A DNA stretch of 12,974 bases from GCA-003244245 sp035606945 (GTDB taxonomy: Bacteria; Actinomycetota; Actinomycetes; Mycobacteriales; Pseudonocardiaceae), in NCBI GenBank assembly GCA_035606945.1, contig DATNDR010000062.1:1-12974 (forward strand), read 5' to 3'. Position 1 is the stretch's first letter; every line of letters starts with the position of its first letter. This document shows positions 1 to 7,027 of the stretch, piece after piece. The translations under genes and the position numbers were made by a program. The notes under the pieces are model-generated. The model saw only the letters and a list, made by a program, of their open reading frames with translations, did no database searches and was not told where the DNA came from.

Positions 1-31
1 GTCCGCGGCGCGGGGTGGCGCGGCCCGCCAT
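1..31 (-). CDS. N-terminal start of a divergent gene, cut by the window edge
   Basis: On the minus strand an ATG at 31-29 opens a frame that stays open to the window edge, giving ten codons (MAGRATPRRG). A good ribosome binding site, GAGGAA at 43-38, lies six bases upstream of the ATG. The product cannot be identified from ten residues; the beginning is basic. The gene would be divergent from the large membrane protein gene starting at 285, so the roughly 250 bases between them should carry both promoters. I saw no clear -10/-35 pair there. The call rests only on the start codon, the Shine-Dalgarno match and spacing. Confidence 0.35.
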   Translation of the reverse strand, partial: MAGRATPRRG

Positions 32-284
32 GGTTCGTTCCTCGATCAGGTCAGTCTTGCTCGGAGTGGGTCGGGGCGGCCGCGGGTGACCATGTTGGGG
101 GATCAGGTCCCGGCGCGTTCGCGCGGCGGTCTCGACCGCGGTGGCCGACGATGATCGCTTGGGTCGGGGTGATGGTAATTCGGGATGGCGGTGGTTGGTC
201 TGGTCGATGGAGGGCATGAGGAGTTGGGTGAAGCTCTGCGGTAGATGACAGCCGGCCGGGCGGTTGGGGTGCTGGGGAGTTGAT

Positions 285-2696
285 GTGACGGAGCCTGAGT
301 CTGGGGATGGTTGTCTGGGGGGTAGGGGGGTGTTGGCTGGTGGGGGTCGTGCGAAGTCGGTGTTGCGGTTGTTGAGTGGGCGTCGTTTGGGTGATGTCCT
401 GCGTGTGGTGATCGCGGGCGGGGTGCTGACGCTGGGTTCGCTGCTTGCCCAGGTCCCGGCGGTCAATCCGGTCGAGGTGGCGATCTTCGAGCAGCTGGGC
501 GGGATGCCTGGCGCGTCGGGCCCGGTGTGGTTGGGGTTGCTTTGGGTGGGGTCGGGGGTCGGTATCGCCGGGGTCACCGCGGTGGCGTTGTATTTCAAAC
601 GGGTCCGTGTTGGGTTGCAGTGTGCCGGAGCTGGGGCCCTGAGCTGGGTGCTGGCATGGGTCATGGATGGGGTTTTAGGAAACCGGCCGGTGCCGGCGGT
701 GTTGTCGGCCGAGCCGGCTCTGCGGCTGCCTGGTCCGGCCGGGTTCGCGTTCCCGGCCTGGCATGTGGCCGTCGCGGCCGCGTTGGTGACGATCGCGGTG
801 CCGTACCTGACCCGGGAGTTGGGTTATCTCGGGTGGGTGGTCGCGGTCGCGGTGGGCGTGGCCGAGGTTTATGAGGGGTCGCTGCCGCTCGGGGTGTTCG
901 CTGGGGCCTTCTTAGGCTGGGGGGTCGGCGCGGTGTTTCATCTGGTGTGGGGTGTTCCGGGGCGGCGAACCTCGATGGAGGCGGTGCACCGGGCGTTGGA
1001 CCAGGCTGGGTTGGCCCCGGTGGAGGTGGTGGCGGTCGGGCACCGCCTGCTGGGTCCGCTGACGTTTAGGGTCACGACGGCGGGCGGTGACACGTTGCGG
1101 GTGCGGGTGGTGCGGCGGATGCATCGTCGTGCCGGGCCGTGGTACAAGCTCAGACGGTTACTCGCCTCGGTTGAGGTGCTGGACGTGCCGCGGCTGTCGA
1201 CCACCCATCACGAAGCCGAACACGAGGCGTTGGTGACCTTGCTCGCGGAGCGGGCCGGGTTGCGCACCCCGCCGTTGGTGCTGGCGTGTGAGACCGGACA
1301 CGGCTCGCCGTTGCTGGTGCACCGCCAGATCCAGGGCCGCCGGCTGACGAAGTTGCCGCCCTGGGAGATTGACGATTCGCTGTTGGGCGGGATCTGGGCG
1401 CAGGTCGCGACCCTGGCTCGGGCGCGGATCGCGCATCACGACCTGCGGGCCGAGAACATCCTCGTCGATCCCCAGGGCCGTCCCTGGGTGCTCAACTTCA
1501 CTTTCGGTCAGGCCGGCGCGAGTCCCGCCCGCACCGCCCAGGATGTTGCCGACGCGCTGGTCTCGCTCGCGTCGCTGGTCGGGGTCCAGCGCACGGTGTG
1601 CAGCGCGTGTCGGGTGCTGTCGGGCGACCAGCTTGAGGCGGCCCTGGCTTATCTGCAGCCACTTGCGCTGCACCGCGGGATCCGTGAGCAGATCGACCAG
1701 GGCCGTTACCTGTTCACCGAACTGCGCGAGACCCTCGCCGACCGGATCGATCGGCCGATTCCGAGTTTCCGGTCCCCGGTGCGGCCCAGGACCGTCGCGG
1801 CCCTGCTGTTCGGCGGCGGGGCCGTTTACCTGCTGCTGCCCCAGCTGTCCAGCCTGACCCAGGTGCTGGGCTCGCTGCGCGAGGCTAACTGGTGGTGGCT
1901 GGCCGCGGCGGTGGCCTGCGGACTGCTGGCGATTGGCCTGTCGGCGGTGTCGCTGCTGGGCTCCAGCCAGGCCCCGCTGCCGTTCTGGCGCACCGTCGCG
2001 GTGCAGCTCGCAGCGGCATTCACCGGCCGCACCACACTCGGCGGGGCCGGTTTCTTCGGGATCAACATCGCGTACCTGGAGCGGCTAGGCATGCGCCGTT
2101 CCCTCGCCCTCGGCGTGATCCTGCTGAGCCTGGGGGCCACCAGCGCCGTCGCCGCCGTCGTGTGCCTCATCGGCGTCCTCGGCGTCGGCGCTTCGGGGAC
2201 GCTGCGGGGGGTGTCGATCCCCACCGGGTGGCCACTGCTGGTGGGCGTGGCCGGCGCCCTCGTCGTCGCCGGGCTCATCGTCGGGTCCCCGTTCGGCCGC
2301 CGCCAGATCATCCGCCCGTCGATGCAGGTGATCCGCGAGCTGTGGTCCACGCTGCGCCAACCGCTGCGCGCCGCACAACTGTTCGGCGGCGCATTCGGCT
2401 ACCTGGCGATCTCCGCGCTGGGCCTGGCCGCCAGTCTCGCCGCGTTCGAACCCCACTTCCCGCTGATGGTGGTGCTCGTGGTGTTCGTACTCGGCCAGAC
2501 CCTGGGCCACCTCGCGCCCACCCCCGGCGGCCTGGGCGCGGTGGAAGCACTCCTCGTCGCCGGGCTCACTGCCGTGGGCGTGGCACCCACCGCGGCGGTG
2601 GCCGCAGTCCTCAGCTCCCGGCTGCTCACCTACTGGCTACCGGTCCTGCCCGGAATCGGGATGTTCCGCTATCTCCAGCACTACAGCATCATTTGA
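285..2696 (+). CDS. Membrane protein: PAP2-like, kinase-like and UPF0104 (lysylphosphatidylglycerol synthase-type) parts fused
   Basis: The 803-residue product has three parts. Residues about 40-225 hold around six membrane segments arranged like a PAP2 lipid phosphatase. Residues about 245-470 are cytoplasmic and kinase-like, with a catalytic-loop motif HHDLRAENIL (H384 to L393, D386, N391). Residues about 500-800 form a second membrane bundle of the UPF0104/lysylphosphatidylglycerol synthase membrane family, with the motif APTPGGLGAVEA at 744-755. Catalytic positions look eroded: the PAP2 motif PSGH reads PAWH (157-160), the third PAP2 motif lacks its Arg, His and Asp, and the kinase DFG position reads N-F-T (404-406). 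The family is linked to lipid flipping or transfer; the substrate is unknown. GTG 285 is preferred because GGGGAG (274-279) lies five bases before it; a TTG at 264 would add seven residues. The gene converges with and overlaps the methyltransferase relic by eight bases. Confidence 0.82.
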   Translation: MTEPESGDGCLGGRGVLAGGGRAKSVLRLLSGRRLGDVLRVVIAGGVLTLGSLLAQVPAVNPVEVAIFEQLGGMPGASGPVWLGLLWVGSGVGIAGVTAVALYFKRVRVGLQCAGAGALSWVLAWVMDGVLGNRPVPAVLSAEPALRLPGPAGFAFPAWHVAVAAALVTIAVPYLTRELGYLGWVVAVAVGVAEVYEGSLPLGVFAGAFLGWGVGAVFHLVWGVPGRRTSMEAVHRALDQAGLAPVEVVAVGHRLLGPLTFRVTTAGGDTLRVRVVRRMHRRAGPWYKLRRLLASVEVLDVPRLSTTHHEAEHEALVTLLAERAGLRTPPLVLACETGHGSPLLVHRQIQGRRLTKLPPWEIDDSLLGGIWAQVATLARARIAHHDLRAENILVDPQGRPWVLNFTFGQAGASPARTAQDVADALVSLASLVGVQRTVCSACRVLSGDQLEAALAYLQPLALHRGIREQIDQGRYLFTELRETLADRIDRPIPSFRSPVRPRTVAALLFGGGAVYLLLPQLSSLTQVLGSLREANWWWLAAAVACGLLAIGLSAVSLLGSSQAPLPFWRTVAVQLAAAFTGRTTLGGAGFFGINIAYLERLGMRRSLALGVILLSLGATSAVAAVVCLIGVLGVGASGTLRGVSIPTGWPLLVGVAGALVVAGLIVGSPFGRRQIIRPSMQVIRELWSTLRQPLRAAQLFGGAFGYLAISALGLAASLAAFEPHFPLMVVLVVFVLGQTLGHLAPTPGGLGAVEALLVAGLTAVGVAPTAAVAAVLSSRLLTYWLPVLPGIGMFRYLQHYSII

Positions 2697-3610
2697 TCAA
2701 CATCGACGACGTCGCCGGTGTGTGCTCGTGACCGGTGATACCGGCCAGCGGCACACGCTGCCCGTCCGGGGTGATGGTGAACCGCCACTGGGTGACCGGG
2801 GGCCGGCCGGCTTGATCCCAGCACGGGTAGGCGGTGGCGACCTCGACGTAGAGCCGGCGCGGCCCGAACTGGTGGACGGGCCAGCGGCGAGTCTCGGGCT
2901 GGTAGTCAAAGCGGGCCCAGAACCGGGAGGTGGGGTCGAGGAACCACACCCACCAACGGCCCTCATCGGTGGGTGCCGGCGCGTACTCCCCTCGGCAACC
3001 GGGCACGAAAGCCCCGATCGCGAAGGGTGCGTCGTCGTTGCCCAAGCGGAATGCGTGCAGGCGGTGTCGCCGACGTCGACAGCGTCGGTGTCACGAACCA
3101 CCTCGGCGACCACGGCCCGGGCCACCCGCTGCTCAGGTAGCTGCATAAACGAGATGGTGGCGTTGACCAGGTCATCGGTGGCGGTGCCCTCGGGTCCGAC
3201 GGCCAGCGCCCACCATCCGGCGGGTGTGTAAGCGCTGCCCCACGGGGTGACAACCAGGCCGCCGGGCCGTTCTGCGTGATCCACGCACAGGCACCGGAAT
3301 GCGGCGGCCGCGGAGAGCACCCGATCAAACCGCCCCCCAGCGAGGTAGCCCCGGGCCGGTGAGCGAGCAGCGCGGCACTGTAGCCGCTACCGGTGCCGAT
3401 CTCCAAATACCCGCATCCCCGGCTCGATGCGCCCGGCGTCGAGCATCAGGGCGACGAGGTCCATGGCTGTGCGGAGATCCACCAGGCGACGGGCGTGGTG
3501 TTGGCCCAGCTTGGGGTCAGCGCGACCCATGCTCTGGCCGGAGGTCATCGTCGGGTTGCCGTTCGACAAGGGACTCGAGTCATGTGCCGATGGCTGGGAG
3601 CACGCTATTG
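2689..3610 (-). pseudogene. Protein-L-isoaspartate O-methyltransferase-like gene, frameshifted and internally deleted
   Basis: Pieces of one methyltransferase are readable on the minus strand in alternating frames. Frame one (about 3605-3400) reads LSNGNPTMTSGQSM and later ALMLDAGRIEPGMRV. An extra T at about 3400 shifts it to EIGTGSGYSAALLAHR (SAM-binding motif I). The text then jumps directly to GYLAGGRFDRVL at about 3355, so roughly 40-50 residues between motif I and this segment are missing. Further shifts occur near 3290 (into CAWITQ) and 3258 (back to RPGGLVVTPWGSAYT), and between about 3080 and 3050. The last 118 codons (3045-2689) are an intact C-terminal domain of the type seen on actinobacterial PCMT-like enzymes, including those of RiPP clusters. 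The N-terminal 80 or so residues of the family are also not visible. It cannot make a working enzyme as written. Residue matches are from memory of the family, not a search. Confidence 0.75.
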
Positions 3611-3634
3611 AACGGTGGCGGTGAGGCCGCTGTC

Positions 3635-3655
3635 CACCTGGTGAGCACTGTCACG
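3635..3655. promoter_or_regulatory. CRP/FNR-like operator motif, copy 1
   Basis: CACCTGGTGAG followed by CACTG and TCACG contains the perfect dyad GTGA-N6-TCAC at 3641-3654, the core of CRP/FNR-family binding sites. The same 21-base block recurs at 4390-4410 with 18 of 21 identities. This copy precedes the truncated oxidoreductase relic and lies about 230 bases before the glycine-rich gene. No -10/-35 pair was recognised with confidence. Confidence 0.4.
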
Positions 3656-3846
3656 TTTTGGGTCTCAGATCGAACTGTTTGTCGATGGGGCGCGAAAGGT
3701 TAGTCATGACGTCGTCCCGGTTATCCGTTTCGGTGGCAGCCTTTTGACCTGCTGCCGATGGTCTCGGGATGGGCGATGAGAAACCTGGTTACGGGTTGGT
3801 GTCGTCGATAACCTCACCGTTTCTCGCGGTGGGCGCGTCGTCCTAG
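3635..3846 (+). pseudogene. Truncated, diverged copy of the 5' end of the molybdopterin oxidoreductase gene with its upstream site
   Basis: This stretch aligns with the intact oxidoreductase gene at about 4390-4600. The frame from ATG 3685 reads ERLVMTSSRLSVSVAAF, matching FEWLDVITSRLSVPVAAL of the intact protein. It then hits TGA. In the +1 frame it continues LLPMVSGWAMRNLVTG (intact: LLSMVAGLAVGHLVGG), and back in the first frame GLVSSITSPFLAVGASS (intact: GFISPSSSPLLAVGGTA), stopping at TAG 3844-3846. The upstream CACCTGGTGAG...TCACG element is also shared. Weaker similarity may extend back to about 3570 (compare 4312 onward). An AAAGG six bases before ATG 3706 looks like the ancestral ribosome binding site. 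The remainder of the gene, about 460 codons, is absent. It is a relic of a partial duplication or of a larger lost paralogue. Confidence 0.6.
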
Positions 3847-3887
3847 AAACAGAAGTTCCTGGGAATAAAATAGTAGAGGGGTGGCAT

Positions 3888-4094
3888 ATGAAGATCGCAG
3901 AGATCTTTTCACTTGGTGGTTGTGGTGGTCACGGTTACGGCGACGGTGGTTACGGCGGTGGGGATGGTCAGGGTGGTTCTGAACGCCACTACAGCCATGG
4001 GGACTATCACCGGAGTTCCTACGGCGGCCACCGTGGCGAGCGCTACGATCGTCACGAGGGAGGCGGACTTCTAGGGATTCTTGGGGGGTACTAA
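3888..4094 (+). CDS. Small glycine-rich protein, function unknown
   Basis: The 68-residue product has 24 glycines, 7 tyrosines and 6 histidines and a single cysteine (C12). It starts MKIAEIFSLGG, continues as a Gly-Tyr-His tract (residues 10-56), and ends with a short hydrophobic Gly-rich tail, LLGILGGY. There is no signal peptide or membrane helix long enough to span a bilayer. A strong ribosome binding site, GAGGGG at 3876-3881, sits six bases before ATG 3888. It follows the truncated oxidoreductase relic and lies 329 bases before the intact oxidoreductase on the same strand. I do not recognise the family. A conserved-looking leader followed by a low-complexity core, near a methyltransferase relic, would fit a RiPP-like precursor, but no modifying enzyme is present, so this is speculation. 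A structural or metal-binding role is equally possible. Confidence 0.6.
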   Translation: MKIAEIFSLGGCGGHGYGDGGYGGGDGQGGSERHYSHGDYHRSSYGGHRGERYDRHEGGGLLGILGGY

Positions 4095-4423
4095 ACCGGC
4101 AAGTGATTGATGGTGGCCTTCACTCCCGTCAGGGGGTGGGGGCCGTCCGCTTTTCCATGGCGTCCGCGCTCTCACGTCCTTTCCAGCAGGAACGATCGCG
4201 GTTCAGCTCGGTGTCGGTCGGGGGACACCGCGCGATCTGCGCCGAGCTGGGCGTTGCATGGCGCACCGCGATGTGGACGCGGATCCGGAACTGTGAGTCG
4301 AGTACAGCGAACCGGATTCGAGTGATTCTGGTCGACGGGGGGAGCATGGCCTCTAGGAGGTGGAGGAGCAGCGTTTTCCGGGTCGCGCTCACCTGGTGAG
4401 GATTATCACGATCTGGTCTCCTA
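4095..4423. other. Intergenic region before the molybdopterin oxidoreductase
   Basis: About 330 bases with no gene I can support. Open frames here have no good ribosome binding site and no recognisable protein. The last part, from about 4312, resembles the region upstream of the oxidoreductase relic (about 3570 onward), so it is probably the gene's promoter region. It ends with the CRP-like dyad at 4396-4409. I could not assign a promoter box with confidence. Confidence 0.5.
4390..4410. promoter_or_regulatory. CRP/FNR-like operator motif, copy 2
   Basis: A dyad GTGA-N6-TCAC lies at 4396-4409 inside a block shared with 3635-3655. The block is also part of a 13-base palindrome, CTCACCTGGTGAG (4388-4400). 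The dyad centre is about 21 bases before GTG 4424 and 57 before GTG 4460. A site this close to the start would be expected to repress or to overlap the promoter; the direction of control is inference. Confidence 0.45.
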
Positions 4424-6010
4424 GTGAACCACTGGTCGGTGAATTTCGAATGGCTAGATGTGATCACGTCCCGACTGTCTGTTCCGGTGGCGGCCCTGGT
4501 TGGTTTGTTGTCGATGGTCGCGGGGTTGGCGGTGGGACATCTGGTGGGCGGGTTTATCTCGCCGAGTTCCTCGCCATTGCTCGCGGTGGGTGGTACGGCG
4601 ATTGACCTCACCCCGCTTTGGCTCAAGGATTTCGCGGTCCGTACCTTCGGCAGCTACGACAAGGTTGTTCTGCTCTCGGGCATGGCGGTGGTGATCGGGC
4701 TGGTCGGGGTGGTTGCCGGAGTGTTGTCCCGGAGCTCTCGCAGACCTGGGCTGGTGCTGCTGGTGGTGCTCGGCATGGTCGCCACCCTCGCGGTACTGAC
4801 CCGTCCCACCGCTGGTGCGCTCGATGCGCTCGCCCCGGTGGTTGCGTTGATCGTCAGCGTGGGGACGTTCGTCGTCCTACACCGGAGGGGAGGGCTCAGC
4901 CAGCGGCCCACAGGGAATCAGGTGACGGCGGGGATGTCTCGCCGCGCGCTGCTCGTTGGGTCGGTGGCAGTCGCGGCAGGTGCCGGCATCGCGGCGGCCG
5001 GTGGCCAGTTGCTGACCGGGCGCGGTGGCATCGAGGCCTCCCGAAAGGCGCTCGGGCGGATCCTGCCCACGGTGGCCGCGCCGCCGATCCCAGCTGGGGC
5101 GGATTTCGCCTCCGACGGGTCACCGAGCTTCATCACCCCGAACCGGGACTTCTACCGGGTGGACGTCAACCTCACGCTGCCTCAACTAAGGGCCGAGGAC
5201 TGGCGGTTAAGGGTGCACGGGATGGTCGACCGGGAACTCACACTGAACTGGGCAGACCTGAAATCGCGCAAGCTAATTGAGCGTCCTCTGACGATGACTT
5301 GCGTGTCCAATGAAATTGGCGGGCCCTACATCTCTACCGCCAATTTCACCGGCGTGCTGCTAGCCGACATCCTCAAGGAGGCCGGTGTGCGGCAAGGTGC
5401 TGATCAGGTATTCACCACCAGCGTCGACGGATGGACTTGCGGTAGCCCGACCGCCGTCCTGACCGACCCGGGCCGCCAAGCCATGCTGGCGATCGGGATG
5501 AACGGCGAGCCGCTACCAATCGAGCACGGATTCCCGGTTCGAATGATTGTCCCCGGACTTTACGGATTCGTGTCCGGGACCAAGTGGCTCACCGATATGG
5601 AACTCACCACGTTCGACACGAAGCGGGCTTATTGGTTGCAGCGCGGCTGGGGGCAACAGGCCCCGATCAAGACGATGTCCCGGATCGACAGTCCCGGCGC
5701 CTTCGGACGAGTCAGCCCAGACGCTCCGATCACAGGTATTGCCTGGGCGCAGACCAAAGGCATCGACAAGGTCGAGGTGCGCGTCGACCACAGCGAGTGG
5801 CAACCCGCAGAGCTGTCCACCGAAGTCAATGTAGACACCTGGCGAATGTTCCGGCTGCGGGGACGGTGGGAACCCGGCAACCACGTCGCCGAAGTGCGCG
5901 CGACCGACAAGACCGGCTACACCCAGACTACGGATCGGGCCGCACCCATTCCAGACGGCGCCAGTGGGTGGCATTCAGTACAGTTCACCGTCCTTCCTAA
6001 CAAGCCCTGA
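4424..6010 (+). CDS. Membrane-anchored molybdopterin-dependent oxidoreductase, sulfite oxidase family
   Basis: The 528-residue product starts with about four membrane segments (near 19-45, 80-101, 108-126, 133-153). A fifth hydrophobic segment (175-195) follows a twin arginine in MSRRALLVGS. An extracytoplasmic sulfite-oxidase-type molybdopterin domain begins at about residue 235. C293 in MTCVSNEIGG is the expected molybdenum ligand, and HGFPVRMIVPGLYGFVSGTK (368-387) is the conserved cofactor-pocket segment. Residues 430-525 match the C-terminal dimerisation domain of the family. No haem domain is visible; the real substrate is unknown. The start is uncertain: GTG 4424 lacks a good Shine-Dalgarno, and GTG 4460 aligns with the start region of the upstream relic, which would remove twelve residues. 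The enzyme is followed by the fasciclin lipoprotein and sigK genes, an arrangement known from other actinobacteria, which suggests SigK control; I saw no certain SigK promoter. Confidence 0.88.
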   Translation: MNHWSVNFEWLDVITSRLSVPVAALVGLLSMVAGLAVGHLVGGFISPSSSPLLAVGGTAIDLTPLWLKDFAVRTFGSYDKVVLLSGMAVVIGLVGVVAGVLSRSSRRPGLVLLVVLGMVATLAVLTRPTAGALDALAPVVALIVSVGTFVVLHRRGGLSQRPTGNQVTAGMSRRALLVGSVAVAAGAGIAAAGGQLLTGRGGIEASRKALGRILPTVAAPPIPAGADFASDGSPSFITPNRDFYRVDVNLTLPQLRAEDWRLRVHGMVDRELTLNWADLKSRKLIERPLTMTCVSNEIGGPYISTANFTGVLLADILKEAGVRQGADQVFTTSVDGWTCGSPTAVLTDPGRQAMLAIGMNGEPLPIEHGFPVRMIVPGLYGFVSGTKWLTDMELTTFDTKRAYWLQRGWGQQAPIKTMSRIDSPGAFGRVSPDAPITGIAWAQTKGIDKVEVRVDHSEWQPAELSTEVNVDTWRMFRLRGRWEPGNHVAEVRATDKTGYTQTTDRAAPIPDGASGWHSVQFTVLPNKP

Positions 6011-6023
6011 CCCGCCACCGCCT

Positions 6024-6158
6024 ATCATCGAAGTAATGAGGACGTGCTCACTGCGGCGCACCTGTGTGCTATTCGTGCTCGGCAAACCGTGAAGCCACCG
6101 AAGCGGATCATTGAAGTAATGAGAACGTGCCCGTACTACACAAACGTGTCGTATTCGT
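6024..6158. repeat. Two imperfect direct repeats, 53 and 52 bases, 83 bases apart
   Basis: The blocks 6024-6076 and 6107-6158 begin with ATCAT(C/T)GAAGTAATGAG(G/A)ACGTGC, 22 of 24 bases identical, and both end in ATTCGT. The middle is more diverged. They sit in the 251-base gap between the oxidoreductase and the fasciclin gene. Each repeat has an ATG preceded by a -10-like hexamer (TATCAT at 6023-6028, GATCAT at 6106-6111) and opens a tiny reading frame starting MRTC. They may be duplicated promoters or duplicated regulatory leaders. Confidence 0.65.
6036..6092 (+). CDS. Candidate leaderless micro-ORF, MRTC peptide 1
   Basis: The frame encodes MRTCSLRRTCVLFVLGKP (18 residues, two cysteines). 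No Shine-Dalgarno is present, but TATCAT (6023-6028), a match to the actinobacterial TANNNT -10 box, ends seven bases before the ATG, the spacing expected for a leaderless transcript starting at the A of ATG. The second repeat has the same arrangement and also starts MRTC. Cysteine-containing leaderless short ORFs act as cysteine-responsive attenuators in mycobacteria; whether this does so is unknown. Chance ORF is the main alternative. Confidence 0.3.
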   Translation: MRTCSLRRTCVLFVLGKP

Positions 6159-6160
6159 AA
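6119..6160 (+). CDS. Candidate leaderless micro-ORF, MRTC peptide 2
   Basis: The frame encodes MRTCPYYTNVSYS (13 residues, one cysteine) and begins at the same position in the second direct repeat as the first micro-ORF does in the first. The -10-like hexamer is weaker (GATCAT, 6106-6111). The stop TAA lies 101 bases before the fasciclin start. The shared MRTC start may follow simply from the repeat; beyond it the peptides are unrelated. Confidence 0.25.
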   Translation: MRTCPYYTNVSYS

Positions 6161-6261
6161 TCTCAAGCAGCGAACCCTTGGCTGCTAATTACCGAACTAA
6201 TCCATGTGAGGCCCGGACAAGCCGGGCAGGCAAATAGCAGAGATCGAGTGAGGAAAATCGA

Positions 6262-6948
6262 ATGAGGAAAATCCAGCGACTGGCCGCGGTCGGCGCTATG
6301 GCGGCCCTGACCGCCGTGGTCGGTGCCTGCAGCAGCGCGCAGGGGCCAGCCACCGGGAGCGACGCTTCCGCACCCGCCAGCGGTTCGGCGGCGCCCGCCG
6401 GGGAGGCCACGGCGCCCACCGGCGCTGGCGTCACCAAGATCAGTGACATCTTCGGTCCGGCCTGCAGCCAGGTACCCACCGAGGGTCCCGGCTCCGCGCA
6501 GGGCATGGTCAATGACCCGGTGGGCACCGCGGCCAGTCACAATCCACTGCTGACCACCCTGACCAAGGCAGCGACCGCCGCTAACCTGGTCGACACCCTC
6601 AACAGTGCCCCGGCGATCACCGTGTTCGCCCCAGCTGACCCGGCCTTCGCCGCGTTGGAAACTCAGCACCCGGGCATTACCAAGCAGCTGACCACCGCCC
6701 CGGACGTCGCCTCGCCGAACAGCCAACTGGCCAAGATCCTGACCTACCACGTGGTCGGCCAGCGCTACGACGCCACCGGCATCGTCTCGGCGGGCACACT
6801 GACCAGCCTGGAAGGCGCCAAGCTGACCATCGGCGGCAGCCCGACGGCACCCACCGTCAACGGCAACCCGGTGCTCTGCGGCAACATCCCCACCAAAAAC
6901 GCCACCGTATTCGTCATCGGCCAGGTCCTCTCCCCGCCCGCCTCCTAA
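6262..6948 (+). CDS. Fasciclin-domain (FAS1) lipoprotein, MPT83/MPT70-like
   Basis: The 228-residue product has a basic start, a hydrophobic signal segment (7-22) and the lipobox VGAC with C23 as the lipidated residue. A Ala/Ser/Pro/Gly linker (24-55) follows. The FAS1 domain spans about 60-227, with the H1 motif TVFAPADPAF (120-129) and the H2 region ILTYHVV (159-165). C68 and C206 match the disulfide-forming pair of mycobacterial MPT70 and MPT83, and the stretch around GPGSAQGMVNDPVGTAASHN (75-94) is characteristic of that group. The protein should be anchored on the outer face of the membrane; FAS1 proteins are adhesive, but its ligand is unknown. AGGA at 6251-6254 precedes ATG by seven bases. 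In mycobacteria the homologues belong to the SigK regulon, and a sigK-like gene follows directly here. Confidence 0.92.
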   Translation: MRKIQRLAAVGAMAALTAVVGACSSAQGPATGSDASAPASGSAAPAGEATAPTGAGVTKISDIFGPACSQVPTEGPGSAQGMVNDPVGTAASHNPLLTTLTKAATAANLVDTLNSAPAITVFAPADPAFAALETQHPGITKQLTTAPDVASPNSQLAKILTYHVVGQRYDATGIVSAGTLTSLEGAKLTIGGSPTAPTVNGNPVLCGNIPTKNATVFVIGQVLSPPAS

Positions 6949-6969
6949 GCAGATCAACGCAGTCACTAC

Positions 6970-7008
6970 CCCTCAGGGGCGGCTCCGGGAAAGAGCCGCC
7001 CCTGAGGG
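6970..7008. terminator. Strong intergenic hairpin between the fasciclin gene and sigK copy 1
   Basis: A perfect 16-base-pair stem, CCCTCAGGGGCGGCTC (6970-6985) pairing with 6993-7008, encloses a seven-base loop CGGGAAA. There is no T-run, which is common for actinobacterial terminators. It begins 21 bases after the fasciclin stop codon and ends 19 bases before the sigK start, so it should reduce read-through and separate expression of the two genes. AAGGA (7015-7019) for sigK lies just outside it. Confidence 0.8.
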
Positions 7009-7027
7009 CAACGTAAGGATCTCGCTG

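Noticed and set aside
3778..3825. Nested inverted repeat GAGAAAC/GTTTCTC with inner GGTTA/TAACC
   Set aside because: It lies inside the truncated oxidoreductase copy, whose sequence is explained by homology to the intact gene; the loop is long and the arms short.
6163..6966. 267-codon open frame on the minus strand opposite the fasciclin gene
   Set aside because: The plus-strand fasciclin lipoprotein has a signal peptide, lipobox, FAS1 motifs and a ribosome binding site; the minus frame is its shadow.
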